From Pseudomonas rhizosphaerae (GTDB lineage Bacteria; Pseudomonadota; Gammaproteobacteria; Pseudomonadales; Pseudomonadaceae), in the NCBI RefSeq assembly GCF_000761155.1, contig NZ_CP009533.1:4457501-4521500 (forward strand): a stretch of DNA of 64,000 nt. The letters run 5' to 3'. The position numbers and the translations under genes are program-made. Each line of letters begins with the position of its first letter. The stretch's first letter is position 1. The notes beneath the pieces were generated by a model. It saw only the letters and a list, made by a program, of their open reading frames with translations, made no database searches and was not told where the DNA came from. Below, in pieces: positions 57,854-64,000 of the stretch.

Positions 57854-58306
57854 ATGAAAGTTGCCATCCTCAGCGGTTCGGTCTACGGCGCGGCCGAGGA
57901 CGTCGCTCGACACGTCGAAAAGCTGCTCAAGCAACAGGATATCCAGGCCTGGCACAACCCGCGCGCCACCTTGCAGGACGTGCTGGCGTTCGCGCCCGAG
58001 GCGCTGCTGGGGGTCACCTCGACCACAGGCATGGGTGAACTGCCGGACAACATCATGCCGCTGTACGCTCAACTTCGCGATGAGCTGCCTGCCGCGTTGC
58101 GTGGCCTGCCCGGTGGCGTCATCGGCCTGGGCGACTCCAGCTACGACCTTTATTGTGGCGGGGGCGAGCAGTTGCGCGAGCTGTTCGCCGAACTGGGCGT
58201 ACGCGAAGTGCAGGGCATGCTGCGCCTGGACGCCAGCGAAAGCGTCAACCCGGAAACCGATGCAGAGCCCTGGCTGGCGGAGTTCGTGCGAGCGCTGCGG
58301 ACCTGA
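57854..58306 (+). CDS. Flavodoxin (MioC-like)
   Basis: This 150-residue FMN-binding electron carrier begins MKVAILSGSVYGAAEDVARH, with the phosphate loop SGSVYGAA, and has TSTTGMGELPDN and GLGDSSYDLYCGGG for the isoalloxazine ring. It resembles MioC-type short flavodoxins. It is divergent from the LOV gene; its electron partners are unknown. Confidence 0.9.
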   Translation: MKVAILSGSVYGAAEDVARHVEKLLKQQDIQAWHNPRATLQDVLAFAPEALLGVTSTTGMGELPDNIMPLYAQLRDELPAALRGLPGGVIGLGDSSYDLYCGGGEQLRELFAELGVREVQGMLRLDASESVNPETDAEPWLAEFVRALRT

Positions 58307-58309
58307 CGG

Positions 58310-58585
58310 TCACGCCTGCTCGGCGGTGTCCGCCGTGGCGGTGAGCAGCTCGTTCAATGCGTCGGGCTGGCTCTTGAACGCCTTGGCGAAGATGTCGCGG
58401 TTTTTCGCCATGTAGATACCGGCGTCTTCGACCTGCTTGTCGTCGAGCGACGGCACGGCTTTCTTCAATACGTCTGCCAGCAACTCGGCCAGCTCGAGCA
58501 TTTTGTCGTGACGATCGGCTTCAGCTTTGTCCATAAACAGGCGCTCCAGATCTCGGCTGCTGCGGTATACCACTTCGACGGCCAT
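58310..58585 (-). CDS. yebG: YebG-family SOS protein
   Basis: The 91-residue protein begins MAVEVVYRSSRDLERLFMDK and matches YebG, a small DNA-damage-inducible protein of unknown biochemical role. The start at 58585 fits the family; four extra residues upstream are less likely. A LexA box 43 bases upstream supports SOS control. It converges on the flavodoxin gene. Confidence 0.9.
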   Translation of the reverse strand: MAVEVVYRSSRDLERLFMDKAEADRHDKMLELAELLADVLKKAVPSLDDKQVEDAGIYMAKNRDIFAKAFKSQPDALNELLTATADTAEQA

Positions 58586-58627
58586 TGACCACCTCATATG
58601 CCTAGGGGAATTCGTTCAGTACAACTA

Positions 58628-58643
58628 CTGTTCGTTTATACAG
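58628..58643. promoter_or_regulatory. LexA (SOS) box upstream of yebG
   Basis: CTGTTCGTTTATACAG matches the CTGT-N8-ACAG LexA consensus exactly in its outer bases. It lies 43-58 bases before the yebG start, so LexA cleavage should induce yebG. Confidence 0.85.
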
Positions 58644-58811
58644 TGCCAAGCATAAGGCAAATCGCTCCCCTTGAACAGAGGCGCCGACGAGCTGCCCTGC
58701 GACAGTGTGGCTGCTTCTCATCTGTCACAGCTGGCCCTTATGCTGCATGCCTTGAACGAGCATAGGCGATCATTCGCCGCTCTCCATCGGTTTGCAAAAG
58801 GAACACAGACA

Positions 58812-59252
58812 ATGAAATGGGCTGAAAAGCTTCGCGGGAGTCTGCATGCTCAGGCCGATTCGCTGGGCAATCTGTGCGTGGAGGCTTTCCACTACCTGGC
58901 GCTGTTCGGCATCGGTGCCATCACCGCCTGGGCGGCAGTCAGCGCTTTTCTGGGGATGGTGGAGAAGGGCAGCGTCAGCGTGGATGACATCCTGCTGCTG
59001 TTCATCTACCTGGAGCTGGGGGCCATGGTGGGGATCTACTTCAAGACCAACCACATGCCGATCCGCTTCCTGCTGTACGTGGCAATCACTGCCTTGACTC
59101 GCCTGCTGATCGGCGATGTATCGCACCACAATGCACCGGATCTGGGCATCATCTACCTGTGCGGCGGCATCCTGCTGCTGGCGTTTGCCATTCTGGTGGT
59201 GCGCTACGGTTCGTCGCGCTATCCGTCGGTGAAGGAGAAATCGGACAGCTAA
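58812..59252 (+). CDS. psiE: Phosphate-starvation-inducible PsiE family protein
   Basis: The 146-residue inner-membrane protein has about four hydrophobic segments and the PsiE-type DDILLLFIYLELGAMVGIYF with YFKTNHMPIRFLLYVAITAL. Function is unknown; the E. coli gene is induced by phosphate starvation. The ATG at 58812 follows AAGGAACAC; the upstream open frame is not conserved. No Pho box was found. Confidence 0.88.
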   Translation: MKWAEKLRGSLHAQADSLGNLCVEAFHYLALFGIGAITAWAAVSAFLGMVEKGSVSVDDILLLFIYLELGAMVGIYFKTNHMPIRFLLYVAITALTRLLIGDVSHHNAPDLGIIYLCGGILLLAFAILVVRYGSSRYPSVKEKSDS

Positions 59253-59268
59253 GCCGCGTTGCGGCTCA

Positions 59269-59604
59269 TCACAGGCTGGCGGACACCGGCGTGGTGCGCG
59301 CGGCGTTGGCGTGCAGGGCCGGCTTGCCGCCCAGCTTGTCGACGTTGCCGGCATCGGTCATTGCCGCCAGCATCTGCATGGTACTGCCACCTTGCTCGAT
59401 GGCCATGCCGAACTTGATGCTTTCGATCAGCCGGCGCATGCGCTTGGGGTCGTTGCGCTGTTCGGCGGTGATCATGCGCTTGGCAGCAACGCCGCGCTCG
59501 TTCGACAGCGTCAGCATGATGCTGCCGTCCAGGCGCTGGATGCTCAGGTTGACGCGGTATTCAGGTTGGAACGCGTCGGTAAGCGCTTGGAATGGATTAT
59601 CCAT
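59269..59604 (-). CDS. DUF3509-family protein
   Basis: The 111-residue soluble protein begins MDNPFQALTDAFQPEYRVNL and contains DGSIMLTLSNERGVAAKRMI, matching a small Pseudomonas family of unknown function. It converges on psiE. About 230 bases, AT-rich in part, lie between its start and the HPF-like gene terminator. Confidence 0.75.
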   Translation of the reverse strand: MDNPFQALTDAFQPEYRVNLSIQRLDGSIMLTLSNERGVAAKRMITAEQRNDPKRMRRLIESIKFGMAIEQGGSTMQMLAAMTDAGNVDKLGGKPALHANAARTTPVSASL

Positions 59605-59777
59605 GATGTACTACCTGCAATAGTCGAACTTCGTTAATGGACTAGGCGATTAGTTACTGGTTCCAGACCGCTGGTCGGCGCCGCGTTTCATCTTTTGCTA
59701 TATGTAACTGCTCCTTGCTTCGCCAGAATTGATTTAGCAATTGCCGTGCCCGGATTTAAAAACTAATTCGACGGCCA

Positions 59778-59812
59778 TAAAAAAGACGAGCCGTAGGGCT
59801 CGCCTTTTTTAG
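59778..59812. terminator. Terminator downstream of the HPF-like gene
   Basis: CGAGCC (59787-59792) pairs with GGCTCG (59797-59802) around a four-base loop, flanked by A and T runs on both sides. It lies just after the HPF-like stop on the minus strand. Confidence 0.8.
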
Positions 59813-59835
59813 GTTGCTAGGCTGTGTGACAGGGC

Positions 59836-60246
59836 TCAGGACTTGCTGTTGAGCACCTGTTCGTTCTCCAGAAACTCTTCCTCGAGCAGCGCCTCGTTCG
59901 GGCCGTCGGGGATGGTCTGTGTATTGGCTGCACGCTTATTGCGCAGTTTGCCGAACAGATGCTCCAACGCGTGGCTGAGCTTCTCGGCAGCGCCGTCGAT
60001 CGCCAGCTCCAGCGTTTCTGCCTTGTGGGTCACGGAGATGGGCTGATGGCCCTTCGGCCGTGCTTCCATCTGGCAACGCATGTCGTCGGGGCCGGATTTC
60101 TGGCCATTCTCGTCGGCCAGATGGACCTCCACGCGGGTGAGGTCTTCCTGGTAGTGCTCGACTGCGCCTTCCACTACGGTGCGTACCCACTCCTGCAGGC
60201 GGGCGTCGCCTTGAATATGGTTATCGCTATTGACCTGGATCTGCAT
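59836..60246 (-). CDS. HPF/RaiA-family ribosome-associated protein
   Basis: The 136-residue protein begins MQIQVNSDNHIQGDARLQEW and has the beta-alpha-beta pattern of the ribosome hibernation S30AE fold (RVEVHLADENGQKSGPDDMR; LELAIDGAAEKLSHALEHLF), with an acidic tail. Such proteins bind the 30S subunit in stationary phase or stress. It is shorter than long HPF and separate from the rpoN locus where hpf usually lies, so it may be a stress-specific paralogue. Confidence 0.82.
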   Translation of the reverse strand: MQIQVNSDNHIQGDARLQEWVRTVVEGAVEHYQEDLTRVEVHLADENGQKSGPDDMRCQMEARPKGHQPISVTHKAETLELAIDGAAEKLSHALEHLFGKLRNKRAANTQTIPDGPNEALLEEEFLENEQVLNSKS

Positions 60247-60486
60247 AGTTCATCCCTTATTCGGCTTTCTCGCTTGAGATTCGATGACTGATTATCATCG
60301 CCTCTTGAAGTACAAGGTCAGGGAGTTGAAGAAACAATTCAACCCCCCGAAGAAGATAAATATTCAGTAACTTTTTCGAACTTTTCCCGAAATAAGTGCG
60401 AAGCCTGATAGCCATGGCCATGCGAACACAGGCCGCATCCCGCTGCCATCGAGGGATGCACCTGCAACCGGGACCAGTCGCCAGCC

Positions 60487-62859
60487 TCAGAAGGCAACCG
60501 AGGTCTGCACGTAGATCGTGCGCGGCTCGCCTACGTACTTGCCTTTGTTGTTGTCGTCGAAGGAGCGGGTGTAGTACTGGCGATTGAAGATGTTTTTTAC
60601 ACCGACCGCGACGTTGAGGTCCGACAGCTGCGGTCCGAAATCGTAGCCAGCGCGGCTGCTGAACAGCATGTAGCCAGGGATGCGTCCGGTGCTGCCGTCG
60701 GCGCTTTCGGCCTGGGTGTTGGCGTTGTCGGCGAACTGGCTGCTCTGGTAGGTGCTGTCCAGGTCCAGCTTCCAGGGGCCTTGCGTGTAGCCCACGCCCA
60801 GGGTGCCTTTGTGTCGTGAGGAAAACGGCACACGGTTGCCTTTGTTCGGGCCGTCTTCGCGGATGGTGGCGTCGACGAATGCGTAGCTGGCATGAACGTC
60901 GAAACCGGCCAACGCCGGGCTCAGGCTGTCCAGAGCGTAATTGATGCTGGTTTCGATGCCCTGATGCCGGGTTTCACCGCGCGCGATCACCGTATCGTTG
61001 GTCTGGTTGCTGTCGTATTGATTGTCGAAGTTGATCAGGAACGCGCCGATTTCCGCCCGCAGGTTGCCGTTGTCGTAGCGCGTGCCCAGCTCCCAGGTCC
61101 GGGCTTTTTCCGGCTTCACTTCACCACCGGTTACGCGGTTGGGCATCTGGCTGTATTGCACACTGCCGAACGAGCCTTCGGTGTTGGCGTACAGGTTCCA
61201 GTTTTCATTGACGTGGTAGAGCACGTTCAGCGCCGGCAGGGCAGTGGTGTAGTCGCCCTGGTATTTGACGTTGGTGAGGTTGTTGGTCTGCTGCGAGTCG
61301 ATCATCTCGTAGCGAATGCCCGGCGTGAACGTCCAGCGGCCGATATCGATGCGGTCGTCGATGTAAAAGGCGTGGGCCTGAGTGCCGCCTCGGGTGTCGC
61401 GGTCGTTGCGGCTGTCGGTGCTCGGCAGTTGCTGGTTGGCGCTGATCGGAGTGCGGTAGCGCAGCTCGTGGCCCGCCTCGCTGATGTAGCGGTAGCCCAC
61501 GCTCATCTCGTGCTGGGTCTGGCCCAGATCGAAGCCCTGGGAGAAACGGGTTTCGACACCGCGTACCCAATATTCGCGCGGCGACAGCGAGAGGAAGTTG
61601 CCTTGGTCCAGGTAGCCACTGCGCAGGGTCTTGGTGAAGAAGGTGTTGGCCGTGAATTCGCGGCGATCTTCCTGATAGCGATAGCCGAAATTGACCATGG
61701 TGCGGCGGCCCCAGAACTTGTCGTAGCGGCGGGTCGACTGGTAAGGGTCGGCCTTGTAGGCGGCCGAGCTGAGGCCGCCGGGCATGTCGGCCTCACCTTC
61801 GTAGTACTGGGCCTGGGCGTTGAGGCTGTTGGCTTCGTCGATCTGGTATTTGCCCTTGAGAATCAGATCGTCGATCTGGGCATCGCTGTGCTCGCGCCAG
61901 TCGCTCCCGCGCACGCCGGAGTAGAGCACGGCGCCGCCCAGGCCGTTTTCAGCGGTGCCACCGGCCAGCAGGTTGCCGGTGGTCTTGAAGCCGTCCTGGC
62001 TCGAAGAGGGGCTGGCCTGGGTCTGGAAGCCACCTTTCACGGTCGGCTCGTCGGGAATGGCGCGGGTCACGAAGTTGACGATGCCGCCGACGTTCTGCGG
62101 GCCATAGCGCACCGCACCGCCACCACGGACCACGTCCACGGCATCCATGTTGCCCATGCTCACCGGAGCGAACGACAGCTGCGGCTGGCCATAGGGCGCG
62201 AACGGCACTGGGATGCCGTCCATCAGTACCGTGGAGCGGGTCGCCAGCCGTGGGTTGAGGCCACGGATGCCGAAATTCATCGCCATGTCATGGCTGCCCG
62301 TGCCGTTGTTCTGCGGCGCGTTGACCCCTGGAATGCGGTTGAGCACGTCGCGCGCGCTAGTGGCGCCTGTACGCTCGAAGTCTTCGCGGCGCACCACGTC
62401 CCGCGCGCCGGGGTGCTCGAATACGTTGATCTGCTCGGCGGCGCCGAGCCAGTCGCCCACTACGCTCGAAGCGCCCAGTTCGACAGTGGCGCCGGTACTG
62501 GGATCGGAGCTGGCGGGCTGCGCCAGCGAGGCCTGTTCCAGGCTGTAGGCACCATCGCCCAGGGAACGCGCCTGCAAACCCGTGCCTTCAAGCAACACTG
62601 CCAATGCCTGTTCGACGGTGTACGAGCCTTGCAAGCCAGGGCTAGGCTGGTCTGCCACGGTGGTCGATCCGAATGAAATCAGGACACCTGCCTCGCGGCC
62701 GAACTGGTTGACCGCACTTTCCACCGAGGCGGGCGCGATGTGGTACTCGCGAGTGGCGCTTTCGGCGGCCACGGCCTGCGGCAGTTGAGCCACGCTCACG
62801 GTAGTGCCGAGCAACAGGCAGCGCAGGGTGCGGGCGAGTGGAGTAGGCAGGTTGGGCAT
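60487..62859 (-). CDS. fecA: TonB-dependent ferric-citrate-type receptor (FecA-like)
   Basis: This 790-residue outer-membrane receptor takes up a ferric siderophore, probably ferric dicitrate. A signal peptide precedes an N-terminal signalling (STN) domain at about residues 35-110 (YHIAPASVESAVNQFGREAG), then the plug (RDVLNRIPGVNAPQNNGTGS, GGAVRYGPQNVGGIVNFVTR) and a barrel ending in Phe (TSVAF). The STN domain contacts FecR. It lies after fecI-fecR on the same strand. Homology to FecA is strong, but the ligand is inferred. Confidence 0.9.
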   Translation of the reverse strand: MPNLPTPLARTLRCLLLGTTVSVAQLPQAVAAESATREYHIAPASVESAVNQFGREAGVLISFGSTTVADQPSPGLQGSYTVEQALAVLLEGTGLQARSLGDGAYSLEQASLAQPASSDPSTGATVELGASSVVGDWLGAAEQINVFEHPGARDVVRREDFERTGATSARDVLNRIPGVNAPQNNGTGSHDMAMNFGIRGLNPRLATRSTVLMDGIPVPFAPYGQPQLSFAPVSMGNMDAVDVVRGGGAVRYGPQNVGGIVNFVTRAIPDEPTVKGGFQTQASPSSSQDGFKTTGNLLAGGTAENGLGGAVLYSGVRGSDWREHSDAQIDDLILKGKYQIDEANSLNAQAQYYEGEADMPGGLSSAAYKADPYQSTRRYDKFWGRRTMVNFGYRYQEDRREFTANTFFTKTLRSGYLDQGNFLSLSPREYWVRGVETRFSQGFDLGQTQHEMSVGYRYISEAGHELRYRTPISANQQLPSTDSRNDRDTRGGTQAHAFYIDDRIDIGRWTFTPGIRYEMIDSQQTNNLTNVKYQGDYTTALPALNVLYHVNENWNLYANTEGSFGSVQYSQMPNRVTGGEVKPEKARTWELGTRYDNGNLRAEIGAFLINFDNQYDSNQTNDTVIARGETRHQGIETSINYALDSLSPALAGFDVHASYAFVDATIREDGPNKGNRVPFSSRHKGTLGVGYTQGPWKLDLDSTYQSSQFADNANTQAESADGSTGRIPGYMLFSSRAGYDFGPQLSDLNVAVGVKNIFNRQYYTRSFDDNNKGKYVGEPRTIYVQTSVAF

Positions 62860-62950
62860 TCGGCGTTTCCAGGCAGGATATAGGGAGAGTTACCCTGTCT
62901 GTCACGCGAGCAAGGCAAAACGGCTCAACGAAGGTGCAAAAAGATTTCGG

Positions 62951-62964
62951 CGGCCCTTGGGCCG
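62951..62964. other. Hairpin between fecR and fecA
   Basis: A short GC-rich palindrome (CGGCCCTTGGGCCG) sits just after the fecR stop, with a T-rich run 9 bases further in the direction of transcription. It could attenuate read-through from fecIR into fecA, which probably has its own FecI-dependent promoter in the same 106-base gap. Confidence 0.45.
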
Positions 62965-62965
62965 A

Positions 62966-63919
62966 CTAGACGCGGGCCTGCACCGTGACCCAATAGCGAG
63001 TGAAACGCCGGACCTTGACCGGCAGTGCGGCCTCCAGTGAATCGAGGATGCTCTCGGTATTGCCCAGTGGGAAACTGCCCGAGAGCAACAGGTTGGCCAC
63101 CGAGGCGTCGCAGTCCAGCTGGCCACGGCGATAGCGGCCCACTTCGGCGAGAAAATCGCCCAGACGCATGTGCGCCGCGATCAGCATGCCGTCGACCCAG
63201 GCCCCGCTGTTGGCGTCCAGTGGCCGCGCCGGATTGACGCGCTGGCGTTCGAACTCGACTTGCTGGCCGTCAGCCAGGCGCAGTGGAGTTCCCTGCACTG
63301 CGGCTGGCTGAATCGCGACGGCGCCGTGCAACGCCTGCACCCAGGTGCTGTTGAGCATCTGGCGAACATTGACCTGTCCGCGTTCGGTGGTAACCAGCCC
63401 CTGGTCGGTGCTGATGCGCAAGGGCCGCGCGTCGACCCCTGCAGTGAGCATGATTTCGCCTTCGAGCAGGTGGATCAGGCGCTGGCTCGCATCGAAGCGT
63501 ACGTCTACGGCGCTGGTAGTATTGAGGTGGATGCGGCTGCCGTCGTCCAGTTGCAGTTGGCGGCGCTGGCCCAGCGGGCTGCGGTAATCGGCCACCAGTG
63601 GCGGCAGCCAATGCTGTTGACGCAAGGCCAGCGTCGTTGCGCCAGCCATGCCCAGCAACAGCAGCGCCTTGAGTGCGCGTCGGCGGCCGGGCGAGTGGGG
63701 CGCGCCAACGGTGGCCTGGGCCAGGGGACCGGGCAGGCCGGCGAACTGCTGATTGACCTTTTGCATGTGCTCCCAGGCTCGGCGGTGTTCGCCGTCGGCA
63801 TGCAGCCAGCGCTGCCAGGCCTGTTGCTGGCGCGGGTCGAGCGCTCCGTCCTGAAGTTCGAGCCACCATTGCACGGCCTGTTCGGCCACCTGCGGGGAAA
63901 ACGTGCGGGCCTCGTTCAC
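62966..63919 (-). CDS. fecR: FecR-family anti-sigma/sigma regulator
   Basis: FecR relays the loaded-receptor signal across the inner membrane to activate FecI. The 317-residue protein has a cytoplasmic N-terminal domain (VAEQAVQWWLELQDGALDPR; WLHADGEHRRAWEHMQKV), one membrane helix (ALKALLLLGMAGATTLAL) and a periplasmic FecR domain (LDDGSRIHLNTTSAVDVRFD). The start is GTG and overlaps the fecI stop by three bases. Confidence 0.92.
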   Translation of the reverse strand: MNEARTFSPQVAEQAVQWWLELQDGALDPRQQQAWQRWLHADGEHRRAWEHMQKVNQQFAGLPGPLAQATVGAPHSPGRRRALKALLLLGMAGATTLALRQQHWLPPLVADYRSPLGQRRQLQLDDGSRIHLNTTSAVDVRFDASQRLIHLLEGEIMLTAGVDARPLRISTDQGLVTTERGQVNVRQMLNSTWVQALHGAVAIQPAAVQGTPLRLADGQQVEFERQRVNPARPLDANSGAWVDGMLIAAHMRLGDFLAEVGRYRRGQLDCDASVANLLLSGSFPLGNTESILDSLEAALPVKVRRFTRYWVTVQARV

Positions 63920-64000
63920 AGCGCAAAGTAGCAGCGCATGGCTGCCTTGTGCAGGTAGCGCTTCACCGTGGCCAGGGAAATGCCGAGTTCGTCGGCGATT
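63916..64000 (-). CDS. fecI: ECF sigma factor FecI-like, C-terminal end (partial)
   Basis: The last 28 codons run off the right edge: IADELGISLATVKRYLHKAA then MRCYFAL and stop. This is the region 4 helix-turn-helix of an iron-responsive ECF sigma factor. The stop overlaps the fecR start, confirming the fecI-fecR-fecA order. A Fur-controlled promoter would lie outside the window. Confidence 0.88.
   Translation of the reverse strand, partial: IADELGISLATVKRYLHKAAMRCYFAL

Noticed and set aside
60283..60300. Possible Fur box (TGATTATCATCG-like) upstream of the HPF-like gene
   Set aside because: Only about half of the 19-base consensus matches and the gene is not an obvious iron target.
60892..62676. 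594-codon open frame opposite fecA
   Set aside because: Antisense shadow of the FecA-like receptor, without domains.

Overview
The window is a chromosomal segment from a high-GC gammaproteobacterium, almost certainly a Pseudomonas of the putida type. The evidence is the hemA-prfA-prmC-moeB-murI run, the prs/tRNA-Gln/ispE/lolB block, malate:quinone oxidoreductase, several Pseudomonas-type small proteins, and pairs of REP-like palindromes between genes. The organism assignment rests on remembered gene order and protein similarity; no search was run. No rRNA, prophage, insertion sequence or CRISPR array was seen.

Layout. 1-3.1 kb: end of an MFS transporter, a PAS-GGDEF-EAL c-di-GMP enzyme, and a vapBC-type toxin-antitoxin pair with a palindromic operator. 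3.1-10 kb (minus strand): ychF, pth, rplY, prs, tRNA-Gln(UUG), ispE, lolB and a TPR lipoprotein. 10.2-15.5 kb (plus): hemA, prfA, prmC, a MoeB/ThiF-like gene and murI with overlapping ends, then a PagL-type lipid A deacylase. 15.6-21.4 kb: a light-response block with photolyase, a LitR/PplR-type MerR regulator, a DUF523/DUF1722 gene, a Trp-rich small protein, an FAD oxidoreductase and an epimerase. 21.4-27.7 kb: hemH, uracil permease/upp, hypoxanthine phosphoribosyltransferase and mqo. 28.3-40.6 kb: lipoproteins, two acyltransferases, small Cys-rich proteins, a divergent HMCES/YedK protein, an M48 protease, a Mn exporter of the GDT1 family behind a yybP-ykoY riboswitch, rsmC, a D-2-hydroxyacid dehydrogenase, a LysE exporter, a DUF1302 outer-membrane protein and an OmpA-like lipoprotein. 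40.6-52.9 kb: pta, an SlyD-like FKBP, a four-gene chaperone-usher fimbrial operon, a glycosyltransferase, cysZ, a peroxiredoxin and trxB. 53-58 kb: a second light-linked block with hopJ-like, DUF1244, folX, folM, a monooxygenase-domain membrane protein, a second PplR-type MerR regulator, a PilZ-like protein and a short LOV blue-light photoreceptor. 58-64 kb: flavodoxin, yebG with a LexA box, psiE, DUF3509, an HPF-like protein and a fecI-fecR-fecA iron-citrate type system that runs off the right edge.

The most interesting theme is blue-light sensing. In P. putida KT2440, LitR-like MerR proteins (PplR1-3) and short LOV proteins (PpSB1/2-LOV) jointly control light-induced genes such as phrB, through a site described as T(G/A)TACA-N12-TGTA(C/T)A. 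This window holds two PplR-type regulators and one LOV photoreceptor. It also has an exact match to that site plus a one-mismatch copy upstream of the DUF1722-merR-phr operon, and another one-mismatch copy between the FAD oxidoreductase and the epimerase. The LOV gene is followed closely by a PilZ-like gene, which suggests an untested link between light and c-di-GMP. The small genes riding in these operons (DUF523/DUF1722, TIGR02450, FAD oxidoreductase, monooxygenase-domain membrane protein, HopJ, DUF1244) are candidates for uncharacterised parts of the light response.
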